Positions 35,901 through 48,840 of a stretch of 64,000 nt of DNA are shown here, piece after piece. The notes under the pieces were generated by a model that worked only from the letters and a program-made list of their open reading frames with translations, made no database searches and was not told where the DNA came from. How positions within the stretch are numbered: the stretch's first letter is position 1; each line of letters starts with the position of its first letter. The stretch spans positions 52,127,355-52,191,354 of the forward strand of contig NC_016131.3 of the NCBI RefSeq assembly GCF_000005505.3, read 5' to 3'. This DNA is from Brachypodium distachyon. Lineage: Eukaryota > Streptophyta > Magnoliopsida > Poales > Poaceae. The translations under genes were made by a program, and so were the position numbers.

Positions 35901-37306
35901 TTGTAATTCGTCAACGGCGAGCCGATGACGACATGGATGAGTATATACCGCGCCATGTATTACAGGACAGGCGATTTGCCGTTGGATTTTCCAACGGTGA
36001 CGACATGCTCGAGTACGATTTTCTTGATTTACTGCCGGAGTTTGGGGGGATTTCTTTATTTCTTTATTTATTGCCGGAGTTTGGGGGGGAAGTTACCCAG
36101 GATGACGACACACTATGGTCAGACGAGGCGGTAATTTTGCTCGCATTTAAGCGTTCCTAAATTAAGCGACAGATGTAGAGGCGCTCCGAAAATATGGTCG
36201 TATTTTCGAGACCTTCCTTTTCTGAAACTCAATATATAGAAGCATACTTTCAAAACTGATCGAACGGAACACGCTTTCGGTTCGACCGTTCAACCACTGT
36301 TTCATCCGTCTGGTTGCAAGTGTATACTACTCCCTCCGTAGGGTATACAAGAACACGTTATGCTATTTCTGTTCTTTTAGAGAACTATATCTATTTCTGG
36401 TGATATTCCATCCTTTTTGGAAATTAGTTCATACTAGAAATAGGACCTTCTTCAACAATGTTGCAATGCGAAAAATGGCGAGTATACCGAAAACCACTAA
36501 GTATAGCCCGTGATGGTTAACTTAGCTATTTCTTATGAGATCATCAAGTCTAAGGTACGTAATGTTGTGCAAATATGATTGAACACAACTACTACTTGCA
36601 AACAATTTCAAAAATAAGATTTGTCGCCCATATAGCTAGATGTCTGGACGATAGAATCTCCAAGTGAATAATATATATGTCCTTGATCTTCAATTAATTG
36701 ATAACGTAACTAAGTCCTTTCTGTATTCCACAGGCAATGGATTGCTCCAAAACTTTCCTGTGGACCAAATTACTGAGTAATAAGGTTCTGTTAGTGTTCT
36801 CTGTCATTTGTAGGGTAGCATAAGAATGCTCCATCCTTGGGGTTGTGCTCTACGGGTGAACGTCCTCCATTTGGCATCGCGGATTGGGTGTCAAACATGC
36901 CTTAGCATCGCTTCCTTCCTGGAGGCCCTGATTGCCACCGTTTGGTAAACACCTTGGTGTCTGCATTGGCGCGATTGGGTTGGAGCCGGTGATAGAGGTA
37001 GTGGTCGGGGTGGCTGTAGTGATGGCACCCTAGTAAATATCAGCGATTAACTCGCAAGGATCACTGTCACCAATCGAGTCTTTCGTAAGAGTAAATGTTG
37101 TACTCTACTCTACTATAATGTATTATCTCAGTTCATAATGTTTGTTTTCATCTCATTGATTTGCGTCAAATCAACGAGCTGATGTAGTCTATAGGTGTGA
37201 CGGACCACCAATCGAGTACTTTTACTAGCACAATACTCATATGTCGGTAGGGACTAAAAATATATGTTTAAAGAAAATGTTGCTATTATCTAGTAGTATT
37301 GTCTTA

Positions 37307-37429
37307 CTCCCCAATCCAACAAAAAATGTCTCAGATTTATCAAAATTTAGATGTATCTAGACATGACTTAGTATATAGACGCATTCAAATTTAGTCAAAG
37401 TTAAGACATCCTTTGTTGGACGCAGGGAG
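37307..37429. mobile_element. Stowaway MITE
   Basis: The left end CTCCCCAATCCAACAAAAAA and the right end GTTGGACGCAGGGAG are inverse copies; TA flanks both sides (37305, 37430). Core TAGATGTATCTAGACATG. Confidence 0.8.
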
Positions 37430-37445
37430 TATATTATATAATCTA

Positions 37446-37554
37446 CTTCCTTCGTCACATATTAAGTGACTTTCTATTACATGTATCTAGACATATTTTA
37501 ATAACAGATACGTTCATATTTGGACAAATTTGAGTCACTTGGTATTAGAGGGAA
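37446..37554. mobile_element. Stowaway MITE
   Basis: CTTCCTTCGTCACATATTAA and its decayed inverse ending TTAGAGGGAA, with TA flanks at 37444 and 37555 and the ACATGTATCTAGACATATTT core. It lies 16 bp from the previous one. Confidence 0.75.
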
Positions 37555-38020
37555 TAATTATATTTATTCTTGTTTTCGTATGTTAATTCAACCAGTGATG
37601 ATGAGAAAAACCGTTGTAGTTGGAAGATAACGGGATCACCGTGACTAAATGAGAGTTTTATATAAGTCAAAACGAAGAAATAGCCCTTTATCCTTGGCCA
37701 GGAAGAAGGAGCCGTCGTTTTAACGCCAACCGATCAGTCGCCGGCTGGCGGCTGTTGTATGCATGCATGTCGATACGGTGTCGACACTGCGGCGGAAGAG
37801 GAAACAGGGACGCGTGTAAACCGAGAGGAGCCGCTTTCGTTCATCTCTTGGACGGCAGGCGCTCCGTTGCTGGTTCTTGTATTTCTGATTAAACCGAGGC
37901 GACGTCGATCGGGGGCCAGCTAAGCCAGTCGTTGTTTTGTTGCCTAGATATACGATGTTGCGTTACTCAATATAAAGAATGTATTTTTGGGTATAAAGAA
38001 TGTGACCATATTATTGCGTA

Positions 38021-38064
38021 CTCCTTCCGTTTCTAAATACTTGTCGTGGTATGAACGGAGGGAA
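38021..38064. mobile_element. Very short Stowaway MITE
   Basis: CTCCTTCCGTTTCTAAATAC meets its inverse ending GAACGGAGGGAA after a few bases; TA flanks at 38019 and 38065. Confidence 0.7.
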
Positions 38065-39874
38065 TACTTTATAAACGAATTTACTTTGCGTGGGTCCGAC
38101 ACTTTCATCGTGTGTCCCATAAAGTCATCTCTTATTGCGTTACCTTACAATCAATGGTTAGATGAATAAAATTAATTTAAAGACAAAAGAAAAACATATT
38201 GAGAGCATGTACATGTTTTGTTGTCTTATCTAAATGACATGTAACACATAAAATACAGTTTTATCAACCATTATACATGCCTAACAGGTTCTGCTAAGTG
38301 ATGTCTAATTGCTCGCCGGCCGCAGAATCTTCAATGTGGCTAACCATGGCCGGTCAGTCAGTGTTCGTCCAAGCCTCCAAAGACTTCAGTTCACGTTCTC
38401 AAAAGGCTAAAAAAAAAAGGTCTTCGCAGAACAACACGGACAGGGGCGATCGGGATCGATGCATCCATGGACGAAAATGATATTATTCTGGCTCGCGTGT
38501 CATGAGTGCGATTGCATAGGCAAGTGGTGTACTGGATGCAGTATGAGCCGGTGCAATTTTACTTGCCAATTTTTTATTGACCGGCAGGCATAAATAAATA
38601 AAGCTCATGCACATTGTGCCTCCCTTTGGGAAAGATGCTAGCCAGCGGCCGTCCAAGTACAAGTGGAAGCAACGTACCGTCCAAGATTCGAGCGAGCGTG
38701 GACTCTTGTGCAGTTGATGGCCTATTGTCCTCTCGTTAAAGACATCTTCGATTCTGCACTACTGCCCGGCTTTACAAACCATCTTTTGAGTTTAGGGGCT
38801 TAGGGAAGATCTTTTGGGTCAGCACATGCATGGATGGCGAAACTTTGCTAGAAAGCTAGCTAGCTTTTCTTTTGTTTGATGCTACCAAGAGCATCTCCAC
38901 TCCACTCGGCCCTCTCATGTGACGTCCGGCTTGCCATATTTTGGCCATACGGGCAGGTGCCGACGTAAAGGAAAATTTGGAGACCTGCCGCGTCTCAGTC
39001 GGACTCCGATAATAAATTAGAAGCAAATTTAAACTAGACGACATTTCATTAAATTATGCGACATTTCATCAAATTAGGCGACATTTCATTAAACTTGCGA
39101 TAATTTAAATAATTACAAAAAAGACCTAGTCGTCTAGGTGGTTAATCCAATCGTCTAGGTGGTTAATCCAGTCATCGCCAAGTCGCCGTCGCTGTCGAAG
39201 TTGAAGCCAGAGTCGAGGATGATGACTCCCGTCTCCTGCTTCACCGGCGCCAGTGCCGGCTTCGCCGCCTCCTTCGCTGCCTCGTCGGCTAGCTAGGCCT
39301 CGACCTCAGCCTCGGAGGCGGCGACGCTCCGTCGCCTGCAGCTCCACCTCCTCCCTGCTGGCGCGCTCGGCAGGGCGCGGACCCGGGTACTCCTTCGGTC
39401 GGGGTCGCCGCGGTGCTGGATGGCGGCAGACTCGTACTCCGGAGGAGGCGCCCACTCCTCCGGCTCCGGCTTCGGCCGGACAAGACGGAGCAGGCAGCGG
39501 GGCGGCGACGCGGTCGACCGTGCTCGGGCCGAGGAGTAACCGATGAGCCGGGGTGCTCGCCGCCGAGGAGGACCACGAGGAACCGAAGCCACCGTCCAGG
39601 TAGCGGCGGCGTCCGGCCGGTGGAGGACGGAGGGCCGTGCCTCCGTCGAGCCGCGGCTGGTGCGGGTGAGGACGTCGTCGATGGCGCCCCCCCGCCCCAT
39701 TGATGTTGGTCCGCACTGTCGGGTGCGGTGCATCATGGGCGGCGCGCTGGTGCTTGGCGTCGAAGAGACCGGCCCAGGCGGTGCCGGTCTCGCGATTCCG
39801 TTCCACCGACGCCGGCTGCGCCGGCGTCAGGGCATGGAAAAAATAGTCCCAGATGAGCTCTCGTCGGCGTGCCC

Positions 39875-40362
39875 TGACGTCATTATGACTAACCATGTAC
39901 TCGACTTGACTATACCCGATACGGCCCAGCTGGGGCCCCACAAGGAAGCCTACTTCGACTCCAGGAGTCTACATGCCGAGTCTTGTGATTCAAGATAAGG
40001 AAGATTAATTAGAGTATATCTTCCCATTGTAACCAACTTGGACTCTACCTGAGACCTGAGTTCCTGCATATATAAAGGACCAGGAGGGGGAGCCAAGATG
40101 ACACCCCCAATTTAGATACAAATCGCCTAGACCCACTCGACGACTCGGTGCCTCCAGACTCAGCGGCACCCCATTGTAATCGACTCATCAATATAGATCC
40201 GACAAGATGGACGTAGGGGTATTATCTCATCGAGGGCCCTGAACCTGGGTAAATCGTGTCCCTTGTGTCCTTGTTAGCTGATGAGTTCGCCAACACACAC
40301 TCGAAATCTTTCCTTGATACAAGTCCCTCAATATGGACATTGTCGAAGTTACATCTTCGTCA
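39875..40362 (+). repeat. 5' LTR of the Gypsy element
   Basis: 488 bp, TGACGTC to TTCGTCA. It has a TATA box (ATATATAAAGG, about 40069) and the shared block CGAAATCTTTCCTTGATACA near its end. Confidence 0.9.
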
Positions 40363-40705
40363 TTGGCGCCGTATGTGGGAAAGACGTGTGTTGGAAACAC
40401 GACCTCGGCGGTTTCAGATCCAGTAGAACCATCATCGGCTCAGGCGGAGTCGACGATCCTTGAGTCTTCTGCCGCTCACCTCCAGTCCAACTCCGCAGTC
40501 TTGGACAAGCTTGATGCCTGCCTGGACCTCATATTCGGCGAGTTCCACGTCCGATCCGGTATCCTTCGACTACCGTGTCCGACTCCCTTAACTCCGGAAG
40601 AATTGCCTCTCCTTTCTCCTTCAGAGAAAGACCCGTCGACAGACTCATCGGAGCCACTCAAGGAAGCAGAGCAAGTCTCCTCTTGGACCTGCTCTGATTC
40701 TAAAG

Positions 40706-42268
40706 ATGATCCATCCTCACGTGCAGATAGCCCCGTCCCTAGCGACGCTGGCGACCGCTCGGAACAAGGGAGTTGCCATGACAACCTCGCCTTGCCGGGT
40801 TCACCCGACGAAACAGAGCAGGTTTTCCCTAGGAACCTACTCCGATTCTAAGAGCAATCCACCCCAGCCTGCAGAAAGCCCCATCAGAGGCGACGCCGGC
40901 AACTGCTCAGAGCAGGAAAGCTGCAGAAGCAGCAGCGATCTTGCGCCCAAGTGTGCCATCGCTCAAGTCTTCATGACAAATCCCGTCGCCCCAAAGCAGA
41001 CTCCCCCAGCTGCGAGTGCATCCGCAAGTCTACCGGCTGGATATTCTGCAACAGAGAAAGCTCGAGTCCAGGCAGCTCTTAAGTCGGGAGTCCTCATGAA
41101 GGATCCCACCACCGCTGAGTTGCAATTATATGCCAACTCTCTTGCCAGGGCCCAACGTGACCTGAACAAAGAGAAGGAGGATTTCGCCAAGAAGCAAAAG
41201 CTTGAAGCGGAGAGGCTGAAGAAACTGGATGAAGATATCTAGGCACGCAAAAGAACTCGCTCGGGTTCACTCAGCGACTTTGATGGAGCAACTCCTCCTA
41301 GAGCTCTCCCCAGACGAAACATCTCGCGTCGTGATCACACGACCCGAAACCTGGCTCCAAGCTTCATGTCGGTTGACGACCATGGCGATATGATATCAGA
41401 AACCCGAGAGGTTGTCTTGCTTGCAGTCAATACCTACCTACAAACAATCCAGCCGCCTGACAGTGACCCGCGCTTGCGGCTTCACAAATAGATTCTGGAA
41501 GGATTGAATAGGACAGGGGCTTCTTGTATCAGCCAAGATTTCAACAACCGAAGGCTGCCGCGGGACAAGACTCCATCCCGCCGTGAAGGAGAAATCCAGC
41601 ACGACCTCGACCCGCCTCCACGAGGCCGCAGGGAGCGTGACTCGCACCCAAGGGAAACACTGGGGTCTCCCCGGGACGCAAACCGCGATCGGCGAGACAG
41701 GTATCGTGACTAGTCGCCGGACTCCGATCGCGAGGCTGAGACATGTGGAGTGCCGTGCTTTAGCCGTCGCATCCGCCAATCTAGGATGCCCAGCAATTTC
41801 AAACTGCCGACCGATCTAGCCAAGTATGACGGCACACAAGAGCCCAAGACTTGGTTGGAAGATTACCTCACCGAGATTTGCTGCCAAGGCGGTTCTTGTA
41901 CTACCGCCATGCAATGCCTGCAGCTGCAACTCAAAGGCCCTGCACGCACGTGGCTAACCGGCTTACCACGAGACGACATTGACTCATGGGAGGAGCTCGT
42001 CCAAGCATTCACCCGCAACTTCAGGTCCGCGTACAAACAACCCGTCTTCCTTGAGCAACTTCGAGCCTGCATTCAAAAAGAAGGAGAATCTATCCGTTCG
42101 TACATCCAGCGCTGGACCAACACCAAACATGCTTCTGAGGAAGTCTCTGATGAAAGCGCCATCGACGCCTTCAAACGAGGACTCCGACGAGTCGAACTCA
42201 AGGAAGAATTGGGTCGTGTCTGGCCCAACCATCAGCTACCTGATGGAAATCGCCATTCGATAGGCTGA
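40706..42268 (+). pseudogene. gag of the Gypsy element, broken
   Basis: One frame carries a Ser/Pro-rich N-terminus, a charged coiled-coil stretch (LARAQRDLNKEKEDFAKKQK near 41150) and the retrotransposon gag domain (FKLPTDLAKYDGTQEPKTWL at 41792, then ARTWLTGLPRDDIDSWEELV and FRSAYKQP). In-frame stops occur at about 41240, 41489 and 41711, and near 42235 the frame shifts into the next one. A capsid protein could not be made whole from this copy. Confidence 0.85.
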
Positions 42269-43661
42269 CGGTGAAGACTCAGTTCGCAATGAACGCCACC
42301 GATCTCTAGAAGAAGAGGGCGATCGCGGTCACGATCGAAGGATTAAGCGCAAAAACCGAGCTTTCGAAGAGTCACGCCCACCTGATTTCATCGCAGCCGC
42401 CTCTCCGTTAGATTTTGGCTCTCGGGAGAATGGAAATCGCGGTGGAGGTTTTCGAGGTGGTGAGAAGCGCAAGCAACAATGGCAGAGAAAAGGGAACCAA
42501 CCCACCCTCTCTCAACAGCTAACTTCCCCTTGCCCGTTTCACGTGTACAGGAATGAGCAAGGCAACATCAAGCCAAGTCAACCCCTAACCGAGTGCCGGC
42601 GTTTGAAGGAATTACAGGCTGAGTTTGCCAGGACACAACAGTCGGCAACCAGCGCTGGCTTCTCACAATTACCTGGGATGCTTCCATACCCTAACGAAGG
42701 AGTCAATGAACCCTTGCCGCCTCCCATACCAGGAGCTCTAGCCATCGGTGCTCCTCCTCCTCCTCCGCGCCCAGCCAGTTTCGCCGGCGCAGTGCACCCA
42801 GTCGCACTTGCACCGCCACCAGAAGCGCCGACAACGGTCGCCAGTTCATATCCGACTCTGGTCGGTCACATCTGCATGATTCAAAAAGGGAAACCCACAA
42901 ATCGGGTCCAAAAGTCCATAACTCGGCAGGTCCATATGGCCGTAAGGTCACCTCCCTCTTCAACGGAGCACCTCGACTGGTCTGAAGTGGAGATCACGTC
43001 CTCCAGAGAAGATCACCCACCCTGCATCCCGCAACCGGGAAACGCAGCACTGGTGCTCGACTCACAGATCGGGGGTTACATGCTAAACAAAGTGTTCATC
43101 GACGGCGAAAGTGGGCTAAACATCATCTATGCCGACACCCTACGAAAGATGAACCGCTCAACAACAAAGCTGGCTCCCACAAAGACAACCTTCCATGGGA
43201 TCATCCTAGGGAAAGCAGCCACTCCACTGGGCAAAGTTAGCCTTGACGTGGTGTTCGGCACACCCGACAACTTCAGACGCAAAAGACTCAACTTCGAAGT
43301 GGTCAACTGGACATCCCAGTACCACATGGTCTTGATTCGCGTCGCGCTAGCACGCTTTATGGTAGTCCCGCATTACGCTTACCTTAAGCTCAAAATGCCA
43401 GGACCCAACGGCGTGATAACTATCTCTGGAAGCTTCCTGCGGTCCGATCACTGCGACCTTGAATTCCATAAAATTTTCGTGTCACCTTTTGCGCAGGACC
43501 AGGCTGGCCAGGCCTACTTCTTAACAGACGATGACCAAAATTCCGTCCTTAAGAAAAGAACCATTGAGGCCACAGGCGGTGTAGACTTGAAGACAGAGGA
43601 AGCACATGCCTCTTCATCAAAGGAGGCCAACGCTGGCTCAGCCAGGAGCCCTATGAACTAA
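42269..43661 (+). pseudogene. gag C-terminus and aspartic-protease-like region of the Gypsy element
   Basis: After the frameshift the frame continues with an Arg/Gly-rich part and a knuckle-like CPFH...TECRRLKEL. It then has the pepsin-like core IGGYMLNKVFIDGESGLNII (about 43068), where the usual D-x-G-S-x-x-x-x-I/L pattern reads DGESGLNII. GTPDNFRRKRLNFEVV and HMVLIRVALARFM follow, as in Gypsy proteases. A stop comes at 43659-43661, where reverse transcriptase should begin. Nothing pol-like follows before the solo LTR. Confidence 0.8.
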
Positions 43662-44109
43662 GGGGTACTGGCTCGCTGGGCTCCCCCAATCGCACCAACG
43701 GGAGCCCCCCCACCCCCTAGCAGGCGCACTAAAACAACGAGCACACCAAGCCGGCTTCGCAGCCCATGCAGTGTAACTCAGAAGACGCCTGCCGAAGAGT
43801 GAGTCAGTTCAATCACATACCTGCAAGCTCATCCACGCCTCGACATGGTTGTTCAGCCAACTTGACTGCGGGATATGAGAATCAAAAACCTCCCCCTCAG
43901 ACTCCAATCCAGAGCCGGGGACTCAAGAAGTAAGGCGAAAAACGCCACGCAGTTGCGTCGCCAATGCGCCAGGCTTTTTTGCTTGATTTATTTTTAGTTT
44001 CTCATCTATTTTTCCTCTTTTCTCTGAATTTTTAAGTACCTTCTTGTACCATCGGTAGGTAATAAAAAATATTTATGTCCCTCTACTCAAAGTCTTCTCC
44101 TTTTACTTG
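43662..44109 (+). other. Non-coding stretch of the Gypsy element where pol would be expected
   Basis: About 450 bp with Pro-codon-rich text and then T-rich DNA. No reverse transcriptase motif (such as F/Y-x-DD) in any frame. Confidence 0.5.
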
Positions 44110-44114
44110 CCTTG

Positions 44115-47100
44115 TGTAACATCCCATAATTTTCCAATTCTGGAATGTTAAATAAAATAATTATTTTAATGAAAATATTGCTTTGGAAATATTTTGGTTG
44201 TGAATTTCTGAAGGATTTGAAATTTTTAGGACTTATTTAAATTTTTCCACACCATGTTTGAATATTCAATAAAAGAGTGGATTAATATGACTATCCAAAT
44301 TATACAACATGGTTGGGACATTTATATAAGTTCAAAGTATTTCAATTGGAACCATTTGCATATTATGATTTTATCCGAACTATTATTCGCATTTAATAAA
44401 TCCTATGTTCTTTTTAAAGGTTTTACTAGCACACTAAGTTTCCAATTTGGATGCCATGACCATTTGAGAGCATCGTTGGAATACTTAAATCGATTAGAAA
44501 TGTTCTCCAACATTTATTTAAATGTTAAAGAAAGGGAATAATATGATTTTCCCAAATATATGGTTGGAAAACATATATAATGATTCACCTATGTTTCTCT
44601 CAATATTTGCTTTGTCGTGTTCATTTTGTTTTCGAGAGGAAACTATCAAATATTCGAGAAGAGGATAACGTGACATCCTCATGTGCAAATGTTATTCGAA
44701 CATTTATTCCATTATTGAGAGTGGGATAACGTGACTTCCCAAACATATATAGTTGGAAACATCTGCGGTGTTTACATGGTTTGTGATTTGGTGTGATAAA
44801 GCCATTTGAGAATTTTATTGAACCATATAATTATTATAACATGTTATTTGGAGTTCAACCCAATGGGGTATTTAACTAAGAAAGGATTTTAGTGCAAAGT
44901 ATGCCAACCCAATATTTTGTTGGAGTTTAAACTAATTTATGAAAAAAAGGTTTCATAATATAATTGAAAACCTATTTAATGTATTACTTATAAAGCCCTA
45001 ATGACGTTTATATAAGCAAAAGTATTTTTACTTATTTTATTTTGAAAGGATTCAAGTCCCAAAAGTTCACACTTTGGAGGATTTGAATTTACGAATTTAC
45101 TACAGTTTATTTGGACTTATTTGGAGTTAGGAATCAAAAGTTATTAATAAAAACAGAAATGGAAAAAAAAAGGAAAAAAAAAGAGAGAATGGACCGACCC
45201 AACTGGGCCGGCCCATCTCCACCGAGCGCCCCAGCGATGAGCACTTCCTACTGTGCATGTAAGGAAACCATTCTTTCCGTATTTTCTTTCTTCGATTTCT
45301 TTCCTTCCCGCGCGTCTCTCTCCGAAAGAAAACCATCCCATCAATTCTCACCATCCCGGGAACCCATTCAGGAAATCAATTTGAAGTTTTCTCTCATAAT
45401 CGTAGTTTTCAAAAGAAACGCCCCGAATGTCGGCCGTCGACATCCACGCCCGATCTCCCTCCTCGGCCACTATAAAAGGATTTCACGCACGTCACTTTGA
45501 GCCTTTGCTTCTTCTCCCCCAATCCCATGTAGAAAGTTTGGCCCCGAAATCTCTGTACAACGGGCTACATCGACGTCTTCCTCCGGCGGTCACCGCCACC
45601 ATTGTTGCCGGTGAGATCACCCCGAACCTCCGTTTTTCGATTCCTTTCACCGGTAGAGTCATGTGACCCTTACCTACCTTTGTGACAAGGTTTCGTGACC
45701 TCTTGATGCCGTTGGCCGCGCCGTCCCCGACCCCATGCCAAAGCCGCGCCCGGAGCTCCGCCCATCGCCATCCGGAGATGCTACGACCGTGCAAGCCGCG
45801 TCACGGTGTATGCCTCGACGTCTTCCACGGCCCCATCGAACCCTACGTCGACATCATCGCCGTCCTCCTTCAACTCTGGCGAACTCCGTGTCTTTTCCGG
45901 TGAGCAACTTTTCAGCCGCAGCAGTTTTGATTAGCCATGTTTAGAAGCCCATATCTTTTGATCTGTGTATCATTTTTGGCCCAATCTTTCTGTTATAGTT
46001 AGAGAACGTCCACCTCTCTAGACCAGACCAGATTGTATACCCCGTCTCCATGATCTTCAGTACGGCATCTTCGTTGGAAATTGCCATTCACAATATGCTG
46101 TTTCTGCATTAGCCACCTTTCGAAATTCATATAAATTGTTCCATTGATCCGTTTGGTTCCAAACATTCTGTAGTTCATCAACTAGATCATGTTCTACACA
46201 TTAGTGTACACCTTGCACAACTTAGGATGCATCTACAGAGGTGCATCTTCAATCAAAAGTCGTATCTGTTAACACTGTCACATCAGTTAGCTGTTTTCCG
46301 AAGCCTATATCTTTTGAGCCATTACTTCAAATTGTATGATTCTTTCTGTCATGTCAAGACCAAATCCAAATATAAATCCTAGACCTATTTTAACACCTTT
46401 AAAATTTCATCCACGCTAGTGCATCGTCATTGCAAAACAGTACCTTCAGCAGTTTTCCACACTTGGCCAATTCGAAGCCTTCAGTTACAGAAACTTTGTT
46501 ATAGATTAGCCTGTTTTGTAAGCCTGTATATTTTGACTCACACCTCCTATTTAGGTTAGAACAGTGTCTGTTGAAATTTTGTTAGATATAGTTTAATTCA
46601 TCCCATTGGCCCACTGTCTTTTGATGCCATTAGTACCATTACATTTTCAGTAGAAGTTAGTATCTTTAATCTGTCAGAATCAGACTAGCCAGCTTTGCAA
46701 GCCAGTAGCTAATTCTCCGTAGATCCTTTTGGGATGAGACTTGTTGTGTTAGCAATTAAAATCTTAATACTATGCAGTAGTATACTTTTTATCCCATGTT
46801 CTGCCATTTAGCGCCATTTGCCAAACAGCCAAAGTATCTAAGTTATAAAAATTCCTATAGACTTAAATTCCAGACTTAGCCACACTAGTCCATGCCCAAC
46901 CAAACTTTAAATCTATTAACACTGTCTTATTGATTAGCATTGTTCCAAAACCCATACATGTTGATCCATATTTTCAAACCAGTTCATTCTTTCTGTTGTG
47001 ACAAGAGTACACCCAACTCTTGATTCTGGACCACTTTGAGCACCTTTTTAAGTTCACCTACCATAGCCCATGACCCCTAGAAAACTGTATCTGTTAACAG

Positions 47101-48794
47101 CCAATGACTTCACCGTTCCAACTCCGCTTTTATCCCAACCTTGTTCCTACCTCTTAGATCTATGCCTAGGACAGCCTAACAGTAGTTAGGTACTATTTAA
47201 TTTAAACTTCGTATATTGCTTTGGTTCCTTATTTGGAGTTATGATTTGGAGTTCTCGAATAGTTATTTATTATTGATTTTCGTTCTTCGCGATAGATTAT
47301 ACGGAGTGCGGTAACTGTGAGTATCGAAAAGAAGAAGAATACAAAGACAATAATCAGGCAAGTTCACTTTGATCATTTACCCATTATTCTATTATGCACT
47401 AGATTTTATCAGTTGCATTGTTAGGATTATTATTGTATCTATGCTAGCTATGATCTGTCCTAATAGTATAGAAAACTTTGTCATGACCTTCACCACCAAT
47501 TGCCATCGTAGTAGTAAAATGCTATGCTATGATAATATACGAGGGTGGTATTATTACAATGTGATACTATTGAATTACAAATATAGTTTTCCTAGTGTAT
47601 AGCAAAACAAGTAATTCAATGAACCGTCCTGAGTGGGCTGCTTTGAGTATTCGGATGTCGTGACGTTAGGTCCATTTCTATGGGTCCCTCTGAGTCGAGT
47701 CTCCGTGGATTCGGAGATGGATCGTCCATGGACGTCTCTCCTGTGGATTCGGGGAGCGCCTTCGTCACAATGTGGGATGCCACCCGGGATAACCAGAGAC
47801 TGGACTAGTTTCATGTTTAGTAGCTTCCAGTACAACCACATGGTAATATGGGCTCTGCCTGGATGGAGTAAGAAATGTTTACCCAGATCCGAGGGATTGT
47901 ATTGAGGTATTTGTGTAGGTGGGAGCGCAGGTCCCTCAGGTGGTTTGGGTGAACATGTTCTGAAAATTCTTGAAGTCGATGCCGTTGCTACTCCACCCGG
48001 AGGACAGCAAGGGATTAACACGTCGAATTCTTGTGGGGAATGTGTACAACCTCTCGAGAGTGTCAAACTAAGTACTTAGCCGTGTCCCCGGTTATGAACA
48101 ATTATGAGCGACTAGATATTGGGGCTGTAAGGAAGGTCTCACTCATTCCAATTTCCTAATAAAATGAATGGTTTCAACTGGGTAGGAGCATTGATGTTTC
48201 TACTCAATGTGCATAGGTTAATAGGAGCATGGGTGTTTCTACCCCGTGTCCAATAAAATTCAAAACTATTTTGGGTAAAAAAATGATAGGATTAAACATT
48301 GACGCTTTTATGTAAATAGCCAAACCCCCACCTTGCCAAATATTGCATGTACTTGATAGGTTCTGTTATAACCCTTTGGTGAACTTGCCAATACATTCAA
48401 TGTATTGACCCCCTAGTGGCTGCAACGTTTAAATGTTGCAGGTGAACCAGGTGAAGTGTGAGGTACGAATTGATAGGGTTGCGAGTTTGCATTCCGTGAG
48501 GTACGAATTGATAGGGTTGCGAGTTTGCATTCTAACATGTTTCGACTGTGGAGTTGTTATGGGACTCCTGTATCTTCTGCCTTCCGCTGCAAGATTTTAT
48601 TTTCTTTTGGAGATAACTCATGGAGTTATGCAATATGTAAGGTACTATTAAATTATGGATCAATGCGATGTAATATACTTTTGACCTTTGTATCTTGATA
48701 TTACATCTTGAAACTATGTGTGCTAGCGAGTCGATCCAGGGACTAGCACTGTAAGCACAGAGATCGAACCCTAGTAAGGGGGAGGATCGCTTCA
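44115..48794 (+). mobile_element. Solo LTR, 4.68 kb, with perfect 5 bp target duplication
   Basis: It starts TGTAACATCCC and ends GATCGCTTCA, flanked by CCTTG at 44110-44114 and 48795-48799. There is no primer site, gag or pol inside, and no second LTR in the window, so it is a solo LTR left by recombination. The length is like the LTRs of the barley large non-autonomous element Sukkula; family membership is inferred from size and start only. Short open frames inside have no domains. Orientation is taken from an upstream-type TG start and is not certain. Confidence 0.85.
48433..48540. repeat. Tandem duplication in the solo LTR
   Basis: GAGGTACGAATTGATAGGGT followed by TGCGAGTTTGCATTC occurs twice in a row, about 41 bp apart (from about 48459 and 48498). 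Confidence 0.7.
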
Positions 48795-48840
48795 CCTTGT
48801 TGCGGTCGCATCACACTCAGAACTGAGAGATCGATCCCAA

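Larger units (their letters stand above)
35901..38888. other. Intergenic with Stowaway cluster
   Basis: No gene recognised. About 35985-36090 has a duplicated phrase (TTTATTTACTGCCGGAGTTTGG-like). At about 36331 there is half a Stowaway end (CTCCCTCCGTAGGG). Complete Stowaways are listed separately at 37307, 37446 and 38021. Confidence 0.45.

Noticed and set aside
39253..39998. Plus-strand frames rich in Arg/Pro/Gly
   Set aside because: They are antisense shadows of the minus-strand transposon frame, and the later part runs into the Gypsy LTR.
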